Source of the DNA: Mesorhizobium sp.
Lineage (GTDB): Bacteria; Pseudomonadota; Alphaproteobacteria; Rhizobiales; Rhizobiaceae
DNA length: 18,947 nucleotides
Reading direction: 5' to 3'
NCBI GenBank assembly: GCA_030698645.1
Contig: JAUYMV010000372.1
Span: 1-18,947 of the forward strand
In this document: positions 1-7,669 of the stretch, piece by piece
Numbering within the stretch: position 1 is the stretch's first letter
How the letters are laid out: every line of letters begins with the position of its first letter
The notes under the pieces: generated by a model
What the model saw: the letters and a program-made list of their open reading frames with translations, nothing else
Told to the model about the DNA's origin: nothing
The model's database searches: none
Program-made: the position numbers and the translations under genes

Positions 1-327
1 ACCGAACTGAAAGGCGCCGACCGCCAGGAGCGCATGCGCAGCTTCGTCACGGCAACCGGCAACAGCGTCATCGTGACGCTCGGTAGCGATGGCGTGCACG
101 CGGCGTCGCCCTTCGGCTTCCTGATCGTCACGGCACTCGACATCGAGCCGGTCGATACGGTCGGCGCGGGCGACACGTTCTGCGGCTACCTCGCGGCAAG
201 CCTGGAAAAAGGCATGTCGCTCGCCGAGGCGCTGCACCGGGCAGCCGTCGCCGGCTCGCTCGCCTGCCTGAAGCCGGGCGCCCAGCCGGCAATCCCGACC
301 GCCGCCGAGGTTGCCGCGAAGCTGTAG
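1..327 (+). CDS. rbsK: Ribokinase (PfkB family), C-terminal fragment
   Basis: The open frame enters from the left edge and only the last 108 residues are visible, so the N-terminal substrate-binding half lies outside the window. The fragment contains the PfkB signature DTVGAGDTFCGYLAA; its GAGD segment carries the catalytic Asp and the anion hole. After it come the helical RAAVAGSLAC stretch and a typical carbohydrate-kinase tail. Ribokinase phosphorylates ribose at O5 with ATP in the cytoplasm, feeding the pentose phosphate pathway. The gene converges on a nucleoside hydrolase gene, which would release free ribose, and this favours ribokinase over other PfkB sugar kinases such as fructokinase or adenosine kinase. 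The substrate cannot be settled without the N-terminal half. Confidence 0.85.
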   Translation, partial: TELKGADRQERMRSFVTATGNSVIVTLGSDGVHAASPFGFLIVTALDIEPVDTVGAGDTFCGYLAASLEKGMSLAEALHRAAVAGSLACLKPGAQPAIPTAAEVAAKL

Positions 328-385
328 CCGCCTGCCTGCGGGACATGATGGTCGTTACCGTGGTCCGAACCCTCGCGGCGGCGTC

Positions 386-1327
386 CTAGAGTCGCCCGAG
401 CCGCTCCACCAGCAACGCGAAGAAGCCATCATGGTCGATCTCCCGCATCACCGTGGCGTTCTTCGGACGTCCCGTGACACTCCACCAGTCGACGACCGTC
501 ATACCCATGGTCAGCTCCGATGCGGTTTCCACCGCCACATTGCATTCCCGCCCGGAGAACAGCTCCGGACGGATGAGCCACGCGATGACGCAGGGATCAT
601 GCAGCGGGCCGCCGTCGCTGCCATACTTGGCCTCATCGAAGCGTTCGAAGAACTCGAGCATCTCCGCCGTAGCGACGCCGACCTTCGTGCCAAGCTTGCG
701 GAAGGCGTCGACGCGCGTCGCCTTGGTCAGCGCCTTGTGCGTCACGTCGAGCGGCATCATGACGATGGGCACGCCCGACTTCAGCACGATTTCGGCGGCG
801 TGCGGGTCGACATAGATGTTGAACTCGGCGGCCGGCGTGACATTGCCGCCCTCGAAGAAGCCGCCGCCCATCAGCACGATGCGCTTGATACGCCTGGCGA
901 TCCTCGGCTCGCGAATCAGCGCCAGCGCGATGTTGGTCAGCGGACCCAGCGGGCAAAGCGTGACGGTGCCGGACTCTTCGGCCATCAGCGTCTCGACGAT
1001 GTAGTCGACGGCATATTGCTCCTGCAGCTTCATCTTCGGTTCCGGCAGGTCCGGACCGTTGAGCCCGGTCTGGCCGTGCACCTCCTCGGCGGTGACCAGC
1101 GCCCGCACCAGCGGGCGGATCGCGCCGGCATAGACCTTCACCTCCGGTTTCCCGGCCAGTTCGCAGATCTTGCGCGCGTTTTTTTCGGTCAGCTTCAATG
1201 GCACGTTGCCGGCGACGGCGGTGATGCCCAGCACATCGAGCTCGGGACTTGCCAGCGCTAGAAGGATGGCAACCGCATCGTCCTGTCCCGGATCGGTATC
1301 GATGATGATCTTCCGCTTCGCCGCCAT
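386..1327 (-). CDS. Nucleoside hydrolase (inosine/uridine-preferring family)
   Basis: The protein has 313 residues, the normal length for the family. It opens with the hallmark calcium-binding cluster DTDPGQDDA (residues 10-18) and carries the later PLHDPC segment, whose Asp completes the metal site. The internal segments LGPLTNIALAL and VLMGGG are also typical. The enzyme cleaves the N-glycosidic bond of ribonucleosides to free base and ribose in the cytoplasm. The ATG at 1327 is chosen because the family's first strand (KRKIIIDTDPG) begins three residues later and a GGGG stretch lies just upstream; a longer frame to 1903 would run across hsp20. The gene converges on ribokinase, and the two together would form a nucleoside-to-ribose-5-phosphate route. 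Exact base preference is not visible. Confidence 0.93.
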   Translation of the reverse strand: MAAKRKIIIDTDPGQDDAVAILLALASPELDVLGITAVAGNVPLKLTEKNARKICELAGKPEVKVYAGAIRPLVRALVTAEEVHGQTGLNGPDLPEPKMKLQEQYAVDYIVETLMAEESGTVTLCPLGPLTNIALALIREPRIARRIKRIVLMGGGFFEGGNVTPAAEFNIYVDPHAAEIVLKSGVPIVMMPLDVTHKALTKATRVDAFRKLGTKVGVATAEMLEFFERFDEAKYGSDGGPLHDPCVIAWLIRPELFSGRECNVAVETASELTMGMTVVDWWSVTGRPKNATVMREIDHDGFFALLVERLGRL

Positions 1328-1360
1328 GATGCCCCGCGATTCCCCAAGTTTTTCGAACGC

Positions 1361-1389
1361 CTTGAACTCCGGCGCGGCGCGGACCATAT
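1361..1389 (+). promoter_or_regulatory. RpoH (sigma-32)-type heat-shock promoter for hsp20
   Basis: CTTGAA at 1361-1366 and CCATAT at 1384-1389 are separated by 17 bases. This matches the alphaproteobacterial RpoH pattern as I recall it (CTTGAA, about 17 bases, CCANAT). It faces the hsp20 gene, and a start about 7 bases downstream would give a leader of roughly 60 bases. The match is read by eye and has no experimental support. Confidence 0.65.
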
Positions 1390-1395
1390 CAGAGG

Positions 1396-1456
1396 CACGC
1401 GTCGGAATGCCATCCGGGTTCAGACGCCATACACGTCGCTCAAAAGAGGACATGAC
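1396..1456 (+). promoter_or_regulatory. ROSE-like RNA thermometer in the hsp20 leader
   Basis: The leader ends in a hairpin in which UCGCUC (1436-1441) faces GAGGA (1446-1450) across an AAAA loop (1442-1445). The pairs are C1441-G1446, U1440-A1447, C1439-G1448, C1437-G1449 and U1436-A1450, with G1438 left over. This is the ROSE layout: a U(U/C)GCU element pairs with the Shine-Dalgarno sequence and has one unpaired G. Upstream, CGGA/TCCG (1403-1406/1413-1416) forms a second small hairpin. GACG/CGTC (1423-1426/1434-1437) could form a competing stem. In known ROSE leaders, heat melts the last hairpin and frees the ribosome site. The pairing is visible; the thermal behaviour is inferred. Confidence 0.6.
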
Positions 1457-1882
1457 ATGTCGCGAATGACGCCCTTTTCGAACCCGCTGATGCTCGGATT
1501 CGAGGCCATGGAAAAGACGCTCGAGCGGGTCGCCAAGTCGGGCGACGGTTATCCGCCCTACAATATCGAGCGTTTGCGCGGCGAGGACGGTTCGAGCGAA
1601 AGACTCCGCATCACGCTGGCGGTGGCCGGCTTCGCCGACTGCGATCTCGACGTCAGCGTCGAGGAAAGCCAGTTGTGCGTGCGCGGGCGCCAGAACGACG
1701 AAGAGCCACGCGAATTCCTGCACCGGGGCATCGCCGCGCGGCAGTTCCAGCGCACCTTCCTGCTCGCCGACGGCATGCGCGTCGTCGGCGCCGAGCTGAA
1801 GAACGGCCTGCTGGCGATAGATCTCGACCGCCCGGAGCCCGAACGGCTGGTACGAAAAATCAACATATCGGTGAAAGACTGA
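1457..1882 (+). CDS. Small heat-shock protein, Hsp20/IbpA family
   Basis: This 141-residue protein has the alpha-crystallin fold (about residues 35-135). It includes the LRITLAVAGF strand, the KNGLLAIDL segment in place of the usual GVL motif, and a C-terminal I-x-I motif (INI, residues 135-137) used for oligomer assembly. Such proteins hold unfolding cytoplasmic proteins for later refolding by DnaK/ClpB. The ATG at 1457 is preferred over the one at 1452 because GAGGA at 1446-1450 is six bases upstream. The gene has an RpoH-type promoter and a ROSE-like leader, so control by heat both in transcription and in translation is expected. A DUF1150 gene follows in the same direction after 90 bases, a pairing common in Hyphomicrobiales. 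Confidence 0.93.
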   Translation: MSRMTPFSNPLMLGFEAMEKTLERVAKSGDGYPPYNIERLRGEDGSSERLRITLAVAGFADCDLDVSVEESQLCVRGRQNDEEPREFLHRGIAARQFQRTFLLADGMRVVGAELKNGLLAIDLDRPEPERLVRKINISVKD

Positions 1883-1972
1883 TCCGGCACTGACACTCCG
1901 CATCCAGCGGGCCGGAACAAAAAGGCTCTATCGCGGGTTGGTCCACGGACGCCCGCCGGCAAGGAGGCTGAA

Positions 1973-2227
1973 ATGACACATGCAAACAAGGCCACGATGA
2001 CCGATCTGCAGCTCGCCCATCTGGGCGAAGGCGCCGTCGCCTATCTGCGCGAAATCGACAGCGACGATCTGAAAAGCCGCTTCCCCGGAATGCCGGAAAT
2101 CGAATCGGGCCTGAAGCTGTGGGCTCTCTTCGCCGCCGACGGGCGGCCGATTTTGCTGACGGATGCGCGCGACAGCGCCATCGCGGGCGCCTTCCAGAAC
2201 GATCTGATGCCGGTCAGCATCCACTGA
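1973..2227 (+). CDS. DUF1150 family small protein
   Basis: This 84-residue acidic protein has the features of DUF1150: the core LGEGAVAYLREIDSDDL, then a LWALFAADGRPILLTDAR segment and a short tail. It has no signal peptide or membrane segment and no cysteines. The start at 1973 has a strong AAGGAGG at 1961-1967. Its function is unknown. The gene regularly follows hsp20 and precedes ptsN in related genomes, so it may be co-transcribed with the heat-shock gene and play an accessory role there; that is inference from position only. It converges on ptsN with 18 bases between the stops, and no clear terminator is visible in that gap. Confidence 0.85.
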   Translation: MTHANKATMTDLQLAHLGEGAVAYLREIDSDDLKSRFPGMPEIESGLKLWALFAADGRPILLTDARDSAIAGAFQNDLMPVSIH

Positions 2228-2245
2228 CCGTCGTCTGGCGACGTC

Positions 2246-2710
2246 TTACGCGGCGTGCGAGGCAGGCGTTTCGGACAGCAGCGAGTGGATCGCCGACGCC
2301 TCCGTGGTACCCCTGACCTTGGTGACGATATCGCCATCGCGCAACACACGCGCGATGCGCGACAAGGCCTTCAGATGATCCGCCCCGGCGCCTTCGGGGG
2401 CCAGCAGCAGAAACACCAGATCGACGGGCTGATCGTCGAGCGATTCGAAATCGACCGGCGATTCGAGCCTGGCGAACACACCGGTGATCTTCTTCACCCC
2501 GGCCAGCTTGCCATGCGGAATGGCGATTCCGTTGCCGACGCCCGTCGAACCGAGGCGCTCACGCTGCAGGATCGTGTCGAACACCTCGCGCTCGGGCAGA
2601 CCGGTGACCTCCGCAGCCTTTTCGGCGAGCAGTTGCAGAAGCTGTTTCTTGGAATTCGCACACAAGGCGGGCATGATAGCCTTCGCCTCGATCAGATCGC
2701 TCAGATCCAT
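2246..2710 (-). CDS. ptsN: PTS EIIA-Ntr nitrogen-regulatory protein
   Basis: The protein has 154 residues, the usual size for EIIA-Ntr. It carries the phosphorylation site motif GNGIAIPHGKL with the active His at residue 66, followed by a LDDQPVDLVFLLLAPEGAG strand and a C-terminal LSRIARVLRD helix. It accepts phosphate from NPr in the nitrogen PTS and works as a cytoplasmic regulator; in other proteobacteria it affects potassium handling, the stringent response and carbon/nitrogen balance. It lies 69 bases downstream of hpf in the same direction, in the conserved rpoN-hpf-ptsN order, so it is probably read from hpf or rpoN transcripts. The start ATG has a GGGGA stretch upstream. Confidence 0.95.
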   Translation of the reverse strand: MDLSDLIEAKAIMPALCANSKKQLLQLLAEKAAEVTGLPEREVFDTILQRERLGSTGVGNGIAIPHGKLAGVKKITGVFARLESPVDFESLDDQPVDLVFLLLAPEGAGADHLKALSRIARVLRDGDIVTKVRGTTEASAIHSLLSETPASHAA

Positions 2711-2779
2711 CAGTCTCGTTCCCCTGCTCTGGCCGCGGCGGCAGGCCCCGCGCCCGCCATCTGGCGTAGAGTCCCTGGA

Positions 2780-3373
2780 TTATCGGCCGCCGTTTTGCAG
2801 CGTCGGGTCTATCCAGCCAATATTGCCGTCGGACCGGCGATAGACGATGTTGAGTTCTTCGCTACCGGCATTGCGGAAGACGAAGACCGGGCTGTCCTTG
2901 GCGTCCAGTTCGATAACGGCCGATGCGACCGACATGGTGCGCACGGCCAGAACGCTCTCCGCGACGATCGCCGGCGAAAAGTCCTCCGGAAAATCTTCCT
3001 CGACGTCCTCGTCCGGAAACGACTCGATCACGCGATACGCCATGGCAGCCTCTTCCGCCGTCGCGGAAGGAGACACCGCATTGTGCGACTTCAGGCGGCG
3101 CTTGTAGCGGCGCAGGCGCTTCTCGATTCGCTCGGCCGCCGCTTCGAAGGCGAGCTGCGGATCCTGGGCCTGGCCCGCCGCCTGCAGCATCATGCCGGAA
3201 TCGAGATGGACGGCGCAGTCGGCCGTATAGCGCGAGCCGGATTTCTCGACCGTCACATGGCCGGAAAAGCCGCGATCGAAGTATTTCCCGACCGCATCGC
3301 GTATCCGCTCCTCGATGCGGAGCCGAAATGCGTCGCCGATTTCCATGTGTTTGCCCGAGATACGCAGGTTCAT
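2780..3373 (-). CDS. hpf: Ribosome hibernation promoting factor, long form
   Basis: The 197-residue length marks the long form. Residues 1 to about 100 are the S30AE/YfiA fold (MNLRISGKHMEIGDAFRLRI, then a basic RIEKRLRRYKRRLKSH helix). A variable acidic linker follows, and a C-terminal dimerisation domain lies at about 135-195 (the SPVFVFRNAGSEELNIVYRR region). Long HPF occupies the mRNA/tRNA path of the 30S subunit and joins two ribosomes into inactive 100S particles in stationary phase. An alternative name is raiA. The ATG at 3373 has GAGG about ten bases upstream. The gene has its own likely promoter (3413-3440) and sits between rpoN and ptsN, the classical order. Confidence 0.95.
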   Translation of the reverse strand: MNLRISGKHMEIGDAFRLRIEERIRDAVGKYFDRGFSGHVTVEKSGSRYTADCAVHLDSGMMLQAAGQAQDPQLAFEAAAERIEKRLRRYKRRLKSHNAVSPSATAEEAAMAYRVIESFPDEDVEEDFPEDFSPAIVAESVLAVRTMSVASAVIELDAKDSPVFVFRNAGSEELNIVYRRSDGNIGWIDPTLQNGGR

Positions 3374-3412
3374 TGAAAATTGACCTCTTCTGACCGGCTT
3401 CGAACTGGCCGG

Positions 3413-3440
3413 ATTTTATACCCGTGGCGAAAGCGCACAA
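3413..3440 (-). promoter_or_regulatory. Likely sigma-70 promoter for hpf
   Basis: Read on the minus strand, TTGTGC (3440-3435) and TAAAAT (3418-3413) are separated by 16 bases and sit about 40 bases before the hpf start. The AT-rich -10 region stands out in this GC-rich DNA. The match was made by eye. Confidence 0.45.
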
Positions 3441-3622
3441 GGTTCGATACGGCTCCGGGGCCGAATTCAGCTTCAGGTCGGACGGTGCCAATATGCATGG
3501 TGGCAATCCCGCCGGTGACGGGCCGGTGACCCGTCCCATGCGGCCGGGCTTCTAGTGATTCCGGCCTGCCTTGTCAACGAAGCGGCAAAGAGAGGGTTCC
3601 CGCGGCTCCCGCGCAAACCGGC

Positions 3623-5131
3623 TCAGGCGCGCGCGCTCGCCATCGCGTTCTGCTCGCGTCGGCGCTTGACCGACGAAGGAATATTCATGCCTTCCCGATA
3701 CTTGGCGACGGTACGTCGCGCTATGTCGACGCCGCTTTTCCTCAGGATGTCCACAATCGCGTCGTCGGAGAGTACGTCGGAAGATCGCTCGCCCTCGATC
3801 AGCCCCCGAATTCGGTGGCGGACCGCCTCCGAAGAGTGCGCATCGCCGCCTTCGGCGGATGCAATCGAGGCGGTGAAGAAATAGCGCAGTTCGAACACGC
3901 CGCGCGGAGTCAGCATGTATTTGTTGGACGTGACGCGCGAAACTGTCGATTCGTGCATGCCGATGGCGTCCGCCACGGTGCGCAGGTTGAGCGGCCGCAA
4001 ATGGCGCACGCCGTGCGCCAGGAAGCCGTCCTGCTGGCGGACAATTTCGGCGGCAACCTTCAGGATGGTCTTGGCGCGCTGGTCGAGGCTGCGCGTCAGC
4101 CAGTTGGCGCTTTGGAAGCACTCGGCGAGGAATTCCTTGTCCGAGGCGGATTTGGCATGTGCGTTGACGCGCGTGTAGTAGGCCTGATCGACCAGTACGC
4201 GCGGCAGCGTGTCAGGATTGAGCTCGATCGCCCAGCTTCCGTCGGCTGCGGCGCGCACCAGCACGTCGGCGACGATCATATCGGCCGTACCGCCGGAAAA
4301 TGCCATTCCGGGCTTCGGATCGAGGCTGCGGATTTCGCCCAGCATGTCGAGCAGGTCTTCGTCGTCGACACGGCAGATGCGGCGCAGCGACTGGAAATCG
4401 CGCCGCGCAAGCAGTTCGAGATTGGCGACCATCGCCGCCATCGCCGGGTCGAAGCGGTCGCGGGCGCGCAATTGCAGGGCGAGGCATTCCGCCAGATCGC
4501 GGGCGAAGATGCCAGGCGGATCGAACGTCTGGCAGACGCCGAGCACGCGGGCGACCATGTCGTGCGTTGCACCCAGCCGCTCGGCAATCTCCTCGATATC
4601 GCCGCGCATATAACCGGCCTCGTCAAGCGTGTCGGCGAGTTCCGTCGCGATCAGCCCATCCGCCGGATCGACGAAGCCGAACGCGATCTGCTCCGCGACA
4701 TGCTGGCGCAGCGTCACCGCGCCGGCCGAAATGGTGTCCAGATCGAAGCCTTCGCCCGGAGGCAGGGCGCTAACCGTGTTGGATTTCCACTGGGCCGCGA
4801 GGTCGGGCGAGAGCCTGTCGCCCTCGCCCGGATCATCCGGGAAGACGTTCTCGAGCGATGTGTCGAGCTTGGCGGAAATCTCGGCGGAACTCCATTCGAG
4901 GTCCGGCTCGAGCCAGTCATTGCCCTCGCCGGCAGGCGCCGGCGCTTCGACAGGAGACGCATCGGCCGGATCGGCAACACGCTCCAGCAGCGGATTGCGC
5001 TCGATTTCCTCGTCGACGAAGCGTTCCAGCTCGGCATAGGTGAACTGCAGCAGGCGTATCGACTGCATCAGTTGCGGCGTCATAACCAGCGCCTGCGACT
5101 GCCGCATCTGCATTTTGGCCGCGAGCGCCAT
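3623..5131 (-). CDS. rpoN: RNA polymerase sigma-54 factor
   Basis: All parts of sigma-54 are visible in 502 residues. The glutamine-rich activator-interacting region I is at about 1-47 (MRQSQALVMTPQLMQSIRLLQ), followed by an acidic region II and the core-binding region III. The helix-turn-helix region contains the DAIGMHESTVSRVTSNKY segment. The RpoN box ARRTVAKYRE lies at 471-480, near the C-terminus. Sigma-54 directs RNA polymerase to -24/-12 promoters that need AAA+ activators, typically for nitrogen metabolism, motility or exopolysaccharide genes. The gene lies 119 bases downstream of lptB and has a promoter with a perfect TTGACA (5197-5225), so it can be expressed separately. The ATG at 5131 has AAGAG just upstream. 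Confidence 0.97.
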   Translation of the reverse strand: MALAAKMQMRQSQALVMTPQLMQSIRLLQFTYAELERFVDEEIERNPLLERVADPADASPVEAPAPAGEGNDWLEPDLEWSSAEISAKLDTSLENVFPDDPGEGDRLSPDLAAQWKSNTVSALPPGEGFDLDTISAGAVTLRQHVAEQIAFGFVDPADGLIATELADTLDEAGYMRGDIEEIAERLGATHDMVARVLGVCQTFDPPGIFARDLAECLALQLRARDRFDPAMAAMVANLELLARRDFQSLRRICRVDDEDLLDMLGEIRSLDPKPGMAFSGGTADMIVADVLVRAAADGSWAIELNPDTLPRVLVDQAYYTRVNAHAKSASDKEFLAECFQSANWLTRSLDQRAKTILKVAAEIVRQQDGFLAHGVRHLRPLNLRTVADAIGMHESTVSRVTSNKYMLTPRGVFELRYFFTASIASAEGGDAHSSEAVRHRIRGLIEGERSSDVLSDDAIVDILRKSGVDIARRTVAKYREGMNIPSSVKRRREQNAMASARA

Positions 5132-5196
5132 GACTCTTACTCAAACCCCCGAACAAACAGCCCGGCCCACCCCGGCGGCCGCCCAACTGTCAGTCA

Positions 5197-5225
5197 ATCA
5201 AACTGGCCCGGCTTTTGCTTGTCAA
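5197..5225 (-). promoter_or_regulatory. Likely sigma-70 promoter for rpoN
   Basis: On the minus strand, a perfect -35 TTGACA (5225-5220) is followed after exactly 17 bases by TTTGAT (5202-5197), 4 of 6 matches to the -10 consensus. It lies in the lptB-rpoN gap and leaves a leader of about 60 bases. An imperfect dyad CAGT...ACTG overlaps the -10 element. Confidence 0.55.
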
Positions 5226-5250
5226 GAGTTACGCTAGCAGATGCCCGTTC

Positions 5251-6054
5251 TCAAAGCGTGAAGTCCTCGCCCAGATAGAGGCGGCGCACGTCGGCATTGT
5301 TGACGATGTCGGCGGCGCGGCCGTGCGTCAGCACCTCGCCGGCGTGAAGGATATAGGCGCGATCGATCAGACCCAGCGTCTCGCGCACATTGTGATCGGT
5401 GATCAGCACACCGATGCCACGCGCGGTGAGATGGCGCACGAGCTGCTGGATGTCGGCCACCGCGATCGGGTCGATGCCGGCGAAGGGTTCGTCGAGCAGC
5501 ATGAAGTTCGGCCGGGTCGCCAGCGCGCGCGCGATTTCGAGTCGCCGCCGCTCGCCGCCGGAGAGCGCGATCGCGGGCGCCTTGCGCAGGTGCTGGATGT
5601 GAAATTCCTCCAGCAGCGAATCGAGCGCCTTCTCGCGCTCGGCACGGCTCGATTCGATCACCTCCAGAACGGCGCGGATGTTGTTTTCGACCGACAGGCC
5701 GCGAAAGATCGACGCCTCCTGCGGCAGATAGCCGATGCCGAGGCGCGCGCGCCGGTACATCGGCATTTCGGTGACGTCATAGCCATCGATCTCGATGGTG
5801 CCCTGGTCGACCGGCACGAGGCCGGTGACCATGTAGAAGCAGGTCGTCTTGCCGGCGCCGTTCGGCCCGAGCAGGCCCACCGCCTCCCCGGCGCGCACGC
5901 CGATCGACACGCCGCGCACCACTTCACGGCCCTTGTAGCTCTTGGTCAGGCCGCGGGCGATCAGCGTTCCCTTGAAACGGGCACGCTTCGCCGCGTCGTC
6001 GGTGGCGGTCGCGGCGCGGGGCGCGGACCGGCTGAAGCGTGAGAGAAACGACAA
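5251..6054 (-). CDS. lptB: LPS export ABC transporter ATP-binding protein
   Basis: This 267-residue ABC ATPase has Walker [10 protein letters not shown] (63-71), the Q-loop Gln in YLPQEASIF (112), signature LSGGE (164-168), Walker B FMLLDE (184-189) and the switch His in TDHNV (221). The [18 protein letters not shown] stretch is characteristic of LptB and YhbG. LptB drives extraction of lipopolysaccharide from the inner membrane together with LptF and LptG, whose genes are not in this window. About 25 extra N-terminal residues precede the usual family start. lptA ends four bases before this start, so the lptC-lptA-lptB genes form one operon. Confidence 0.96.
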   Translation of the reverse strand: MSFLSRFSRSAPRAATATDDAAKRARFKGTLIARGLTKSYKGREVVRGVSIGVRAGEAVGLLGPNGAGKTTCFYMVTGLVPVDQGTIEIDGYDVTEMPMYRRARLGIGYLPQEASIFRGLSVENNIRAVLEVIESSRAEREKALDSLLEEFHIQHLRKAPAIALSGGERRRLEIARALATRPNFMLLDEPFAGIDPIAVADIQQLVRHLTARGIGVLITDHNVRETLGLIDRAYILHAGEVLTHGRAADIVNNADVRRLYLGEDFTL

Positions 6055-6058
6055 CTGC

Positions 6059-6649
6059 CTACTGGCTCTGAGAATTGGGCTGCGATTTCGGCTGCAGCAG
6101 CATTTTTACGCGGCCCGTGCCCTTGCCGCAACCGTCGAGCTTGGCCCGGCCGGTTTTCATCGTGACGGTGAGCTTGCAGCCGACGATGACGTTTTCGCCT
6201 TCGGTCAGGACGACTTCCTTTCCGGTCAGCACCATGGTCCCGGTCGCCATGTCGAACGTGCCCTTGTCGCCCGTCGCCACCTGGGTGCTGGACCTGACAT
6301 AGACCTTGCCGTCGACTTCCAGCCGGTCGATGCTCGACGCGCCGGGCTGCAAGGCGCCGCCGCTCGCGGACTTGTCCTTGGACCCTTCCTTCGGCTTGGC
6401 GTAATAGACGATCATCCGACCGGATTTCAGAAGCGTCTCGCCCTGGACGACGCTGACATTGCCGGTGAACACGGCCGTGCTGTCGGCATCGCGCACCTCG
6501 AGCCGGTCGCTCTCGATCTGGATCGGTTTGTCGCCGGAGAGCTTGAGGCCGGTCAGGCTGCTGGTGCTGTCCTGCGCGGCGGCGGGCGCCAGCGTGGACA
6601 GCAGCGCGAAGCCCACGGCAGCGCAGCGAAGACGATCAATTGGCCGCAT
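6059..6649 (-). CDS. lptA: LPS periplasmic bridge protein (OstA-like)
   Basis: The protein has 196 residues and a signal peptide (hydrophobic core [16 protein letters not shown], likely cut after A25). It then has the OstA/LptA beta-jellyroll repeats, seen in [34 protein letters not shown] and later strands. LptA forms the periplasmic bridge carrying LPS from LptC to LptD in the outer membrane. The start codon lies inside the end of lptC (14-base overlap), and a GAGG in the last lptC codons serves as ribosome site, so translation is probably coupled. The C-terminal tail is rich in Gln and Ser. Identity rests on fold pattern plus position beside lptB and lptC. Confidence 0.92.
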   Translation of the reverse strand: MRPIDRLRCAAVGFALLSTLAPAAAQDSTSSLTGLKLSGDKPIQIESDRLEVRDADSTAVFTGNVSVVQGETLLKSGRMIVYYAKPKEGSKDKSASGGALQPGASSIDRLEVDGKVYVRSSTQVATGDKGTFDMATGTMVLTGKEVVLTEGENVIVGCKLTVTMKTGRAKLDGCGKGTGRVKMLLQPKSQPNSQSQ

Positions 6650-7382
6650 CGTTCACCTCTTCTCCGGCCGCCTTCGGGGGCGCCTGTTTCGGCTCCACAT
6701 CGACACGGACGCGCCGCTCGAATACGAGAACCTTGCCGTTCTCGCTGATCGTCAGCGAATCGGCGTAAATATGCGAGCCGTCAAGCTTGATATCGACCGG
6801 TTTCGACGTCGTCATGGATCCCGCCGCGATATCGATGCTGGCCGAGAGCAGCTTGGCCACCATACCGTCGGTCGTCGTCACCGTGATCGCGCTGTCGATC
6901 AGCCGCGTGGACTTGGCGTTGTCGTAAATGCCGGATGGAGCGACGATCTTGGCGATGTTCTGCGGCGTGATCGGAACTTTCGCGTCGATCTCCTCGAGGG
7001 CGATGACGCCGGTCTGCTTGAGGTCCTGGACGGCGCGCAGCGCGGTCATCGAATACGGCAGATTGTCGCGCGTGAAACCGTCGAGCTTCGGATTGGCCAT
7101 CACCAGCTTGCCATCGGTCACCGCCGAACCCTGAGCCGCGATGCCTTCGACGGACGGCGCCGCAAGATAGGACCAGGCGAAGAAGCCGACGACGCCTGCG
7201 GCCGCAAGCCCCGGCAACCACCATTTCATGGCCCGCACACGGCGCGAATGACGTTCGGCGCGCCGGAAGATCTCGCCTCCGCGGTCCCCGCCGGTGGCAA
7301 TCGATCCCGCGGCAACCGTGCGCGATCCTGCCGCGGCCGTGCGCGGCGAAACGTGCTCTCGTGTTGCCGCTCTGCTTGCCAT
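6636..7382 (-). CDS. lptC: LPS export system protein, membrane-anchored
   Basis: This 248-residue protein has a basic cytoplasmic N-terminus of about 50 residues, then one transmembrane helix (WWLPGLAAAGVVGFFAWSYL) and a periplasmic beta domain with LptC-type strands, ending in an Asp/Asn-rich tail. LptC receives LPS from LptBFG and passes it to LptA. The ATG at 7382 is chosen; a TTG at 7385 would add one residue. The ribosome site is weak either way (AGGA very close to the start). The long N-terminus is poorly conserved in appearance, so a later start at the Met just before the membrane helix cannot be excluded. It is the first gene of lptCAB and diverges from sppA. Confidence 0.88.
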   Translation of the reverse strand: MASRAATREHVSPRTAAAGSRTVAAGSIATGGDRGGEIFRRAERHSRRVRAMKWWLPGLAAAGVVGFFAWSYLAAPSVEGIAAQGSAVTDGKLVMANPKLDGFTRDNLPYSMTALRAVQDLKQTGVIALEEIDAKVPITPQNIAKIVAPSGIYDNAKSTRLIDSAITVTTTDGMVAKLLSASIDIAAGSMTTSKPVDIKLDGSHIYADSLTISENGKVLVFERRVRVDVEPKQAPPKAAGEEVNDAAN

Positions 7383-7489
7383 CAATCCTGTTTGTCCCTG
7401 CGGGAAGTTCGTGGTCGCGCCGCATTTGCCATGGCGCAGAAATAGGTCCGCATTCCGGGGTGAAGCCGCCTGACTGCGGGTTACATCCC

Positions 7490-7518
7490 AATATGGTTAT
7501 TTTTCGATGAAATGACAG
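7490..7518 (-). promoter_or_regulatory. Possible sigma-70 promoter for lptCAB
   Basis: On the minus strand, CTGTCA (7518-7513) and CATATT (7495-7490) are spaced 17 bases apart, each matching the consensus at four of six positions. It lies about 108 bases before lptC in the AT-richest part of the gap. It is weak but is the best candidate seen. Confidence 0.3.
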
Positions 7519-7564
7519 CCCCGCGGGCGGCGCTTCGGCGCATTTGGCCGCCGGCTACCGGGGC
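7518..7564. other. Nested stem-loop in the lptC-sppA intergenic region
   Basis: Outer arms GCCCCG (7518-7523) and CGGGGC (7559-7564) enclose GGCGGC (7526-7531) and GCCGCC (7547-7552). Inside, GCGC-TTCG-GCGC (7530-7541) could form a UUCG tetraloop hairpin, overlapping the middle arm by two bases. The 287-base gap has no gene that I can support. The role of the structure (leader, small RNA or DNA-level site) is unknown. Confidence 0.4.
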
Positions 7565-7669
7565 GGACGGGAAGGGCTCCAGACAAAAGCTGTGGCGGCG
7601 GCGGGCCGCTTGCTTTAGAAACGCTTCGTTCGGCGATGTTCCGGACACACCGGTTTAATGAGGCAAAAC

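Noticed and set aside
1328..1903. N-terminal extension of the nucleoside hydrolase on the minus strand
   Set aside because: It would run across the hsp20 promoter, leader and gene, and the family start fits the Met at 1327.
1883..1916. TCCGGC/GCCGGA inverted repeat after hsp20 as terminator
   Set aside because: The loop is 22 bases and the stem is followed by A-rich sequence, not T-rich. DUF1150 behind it is probably co-transcribed.
3421..3470. GGTTCGATAC near 3441 as a tRNA T-loop
   Set aside because: No acceptor stem, anticodon arm or D arm can be paired around it.
3815..5278. Long plus-strand open frame opposite rpoN (and similar ones opposite lptB, hpf, rpe and the tandem caspase)
   Set aside because: The translations are rich in Arg, Ala, His and Gly without any family motif, and the opposite strands hold complete, recognisable genes. 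They are by-products of high GC codon use.
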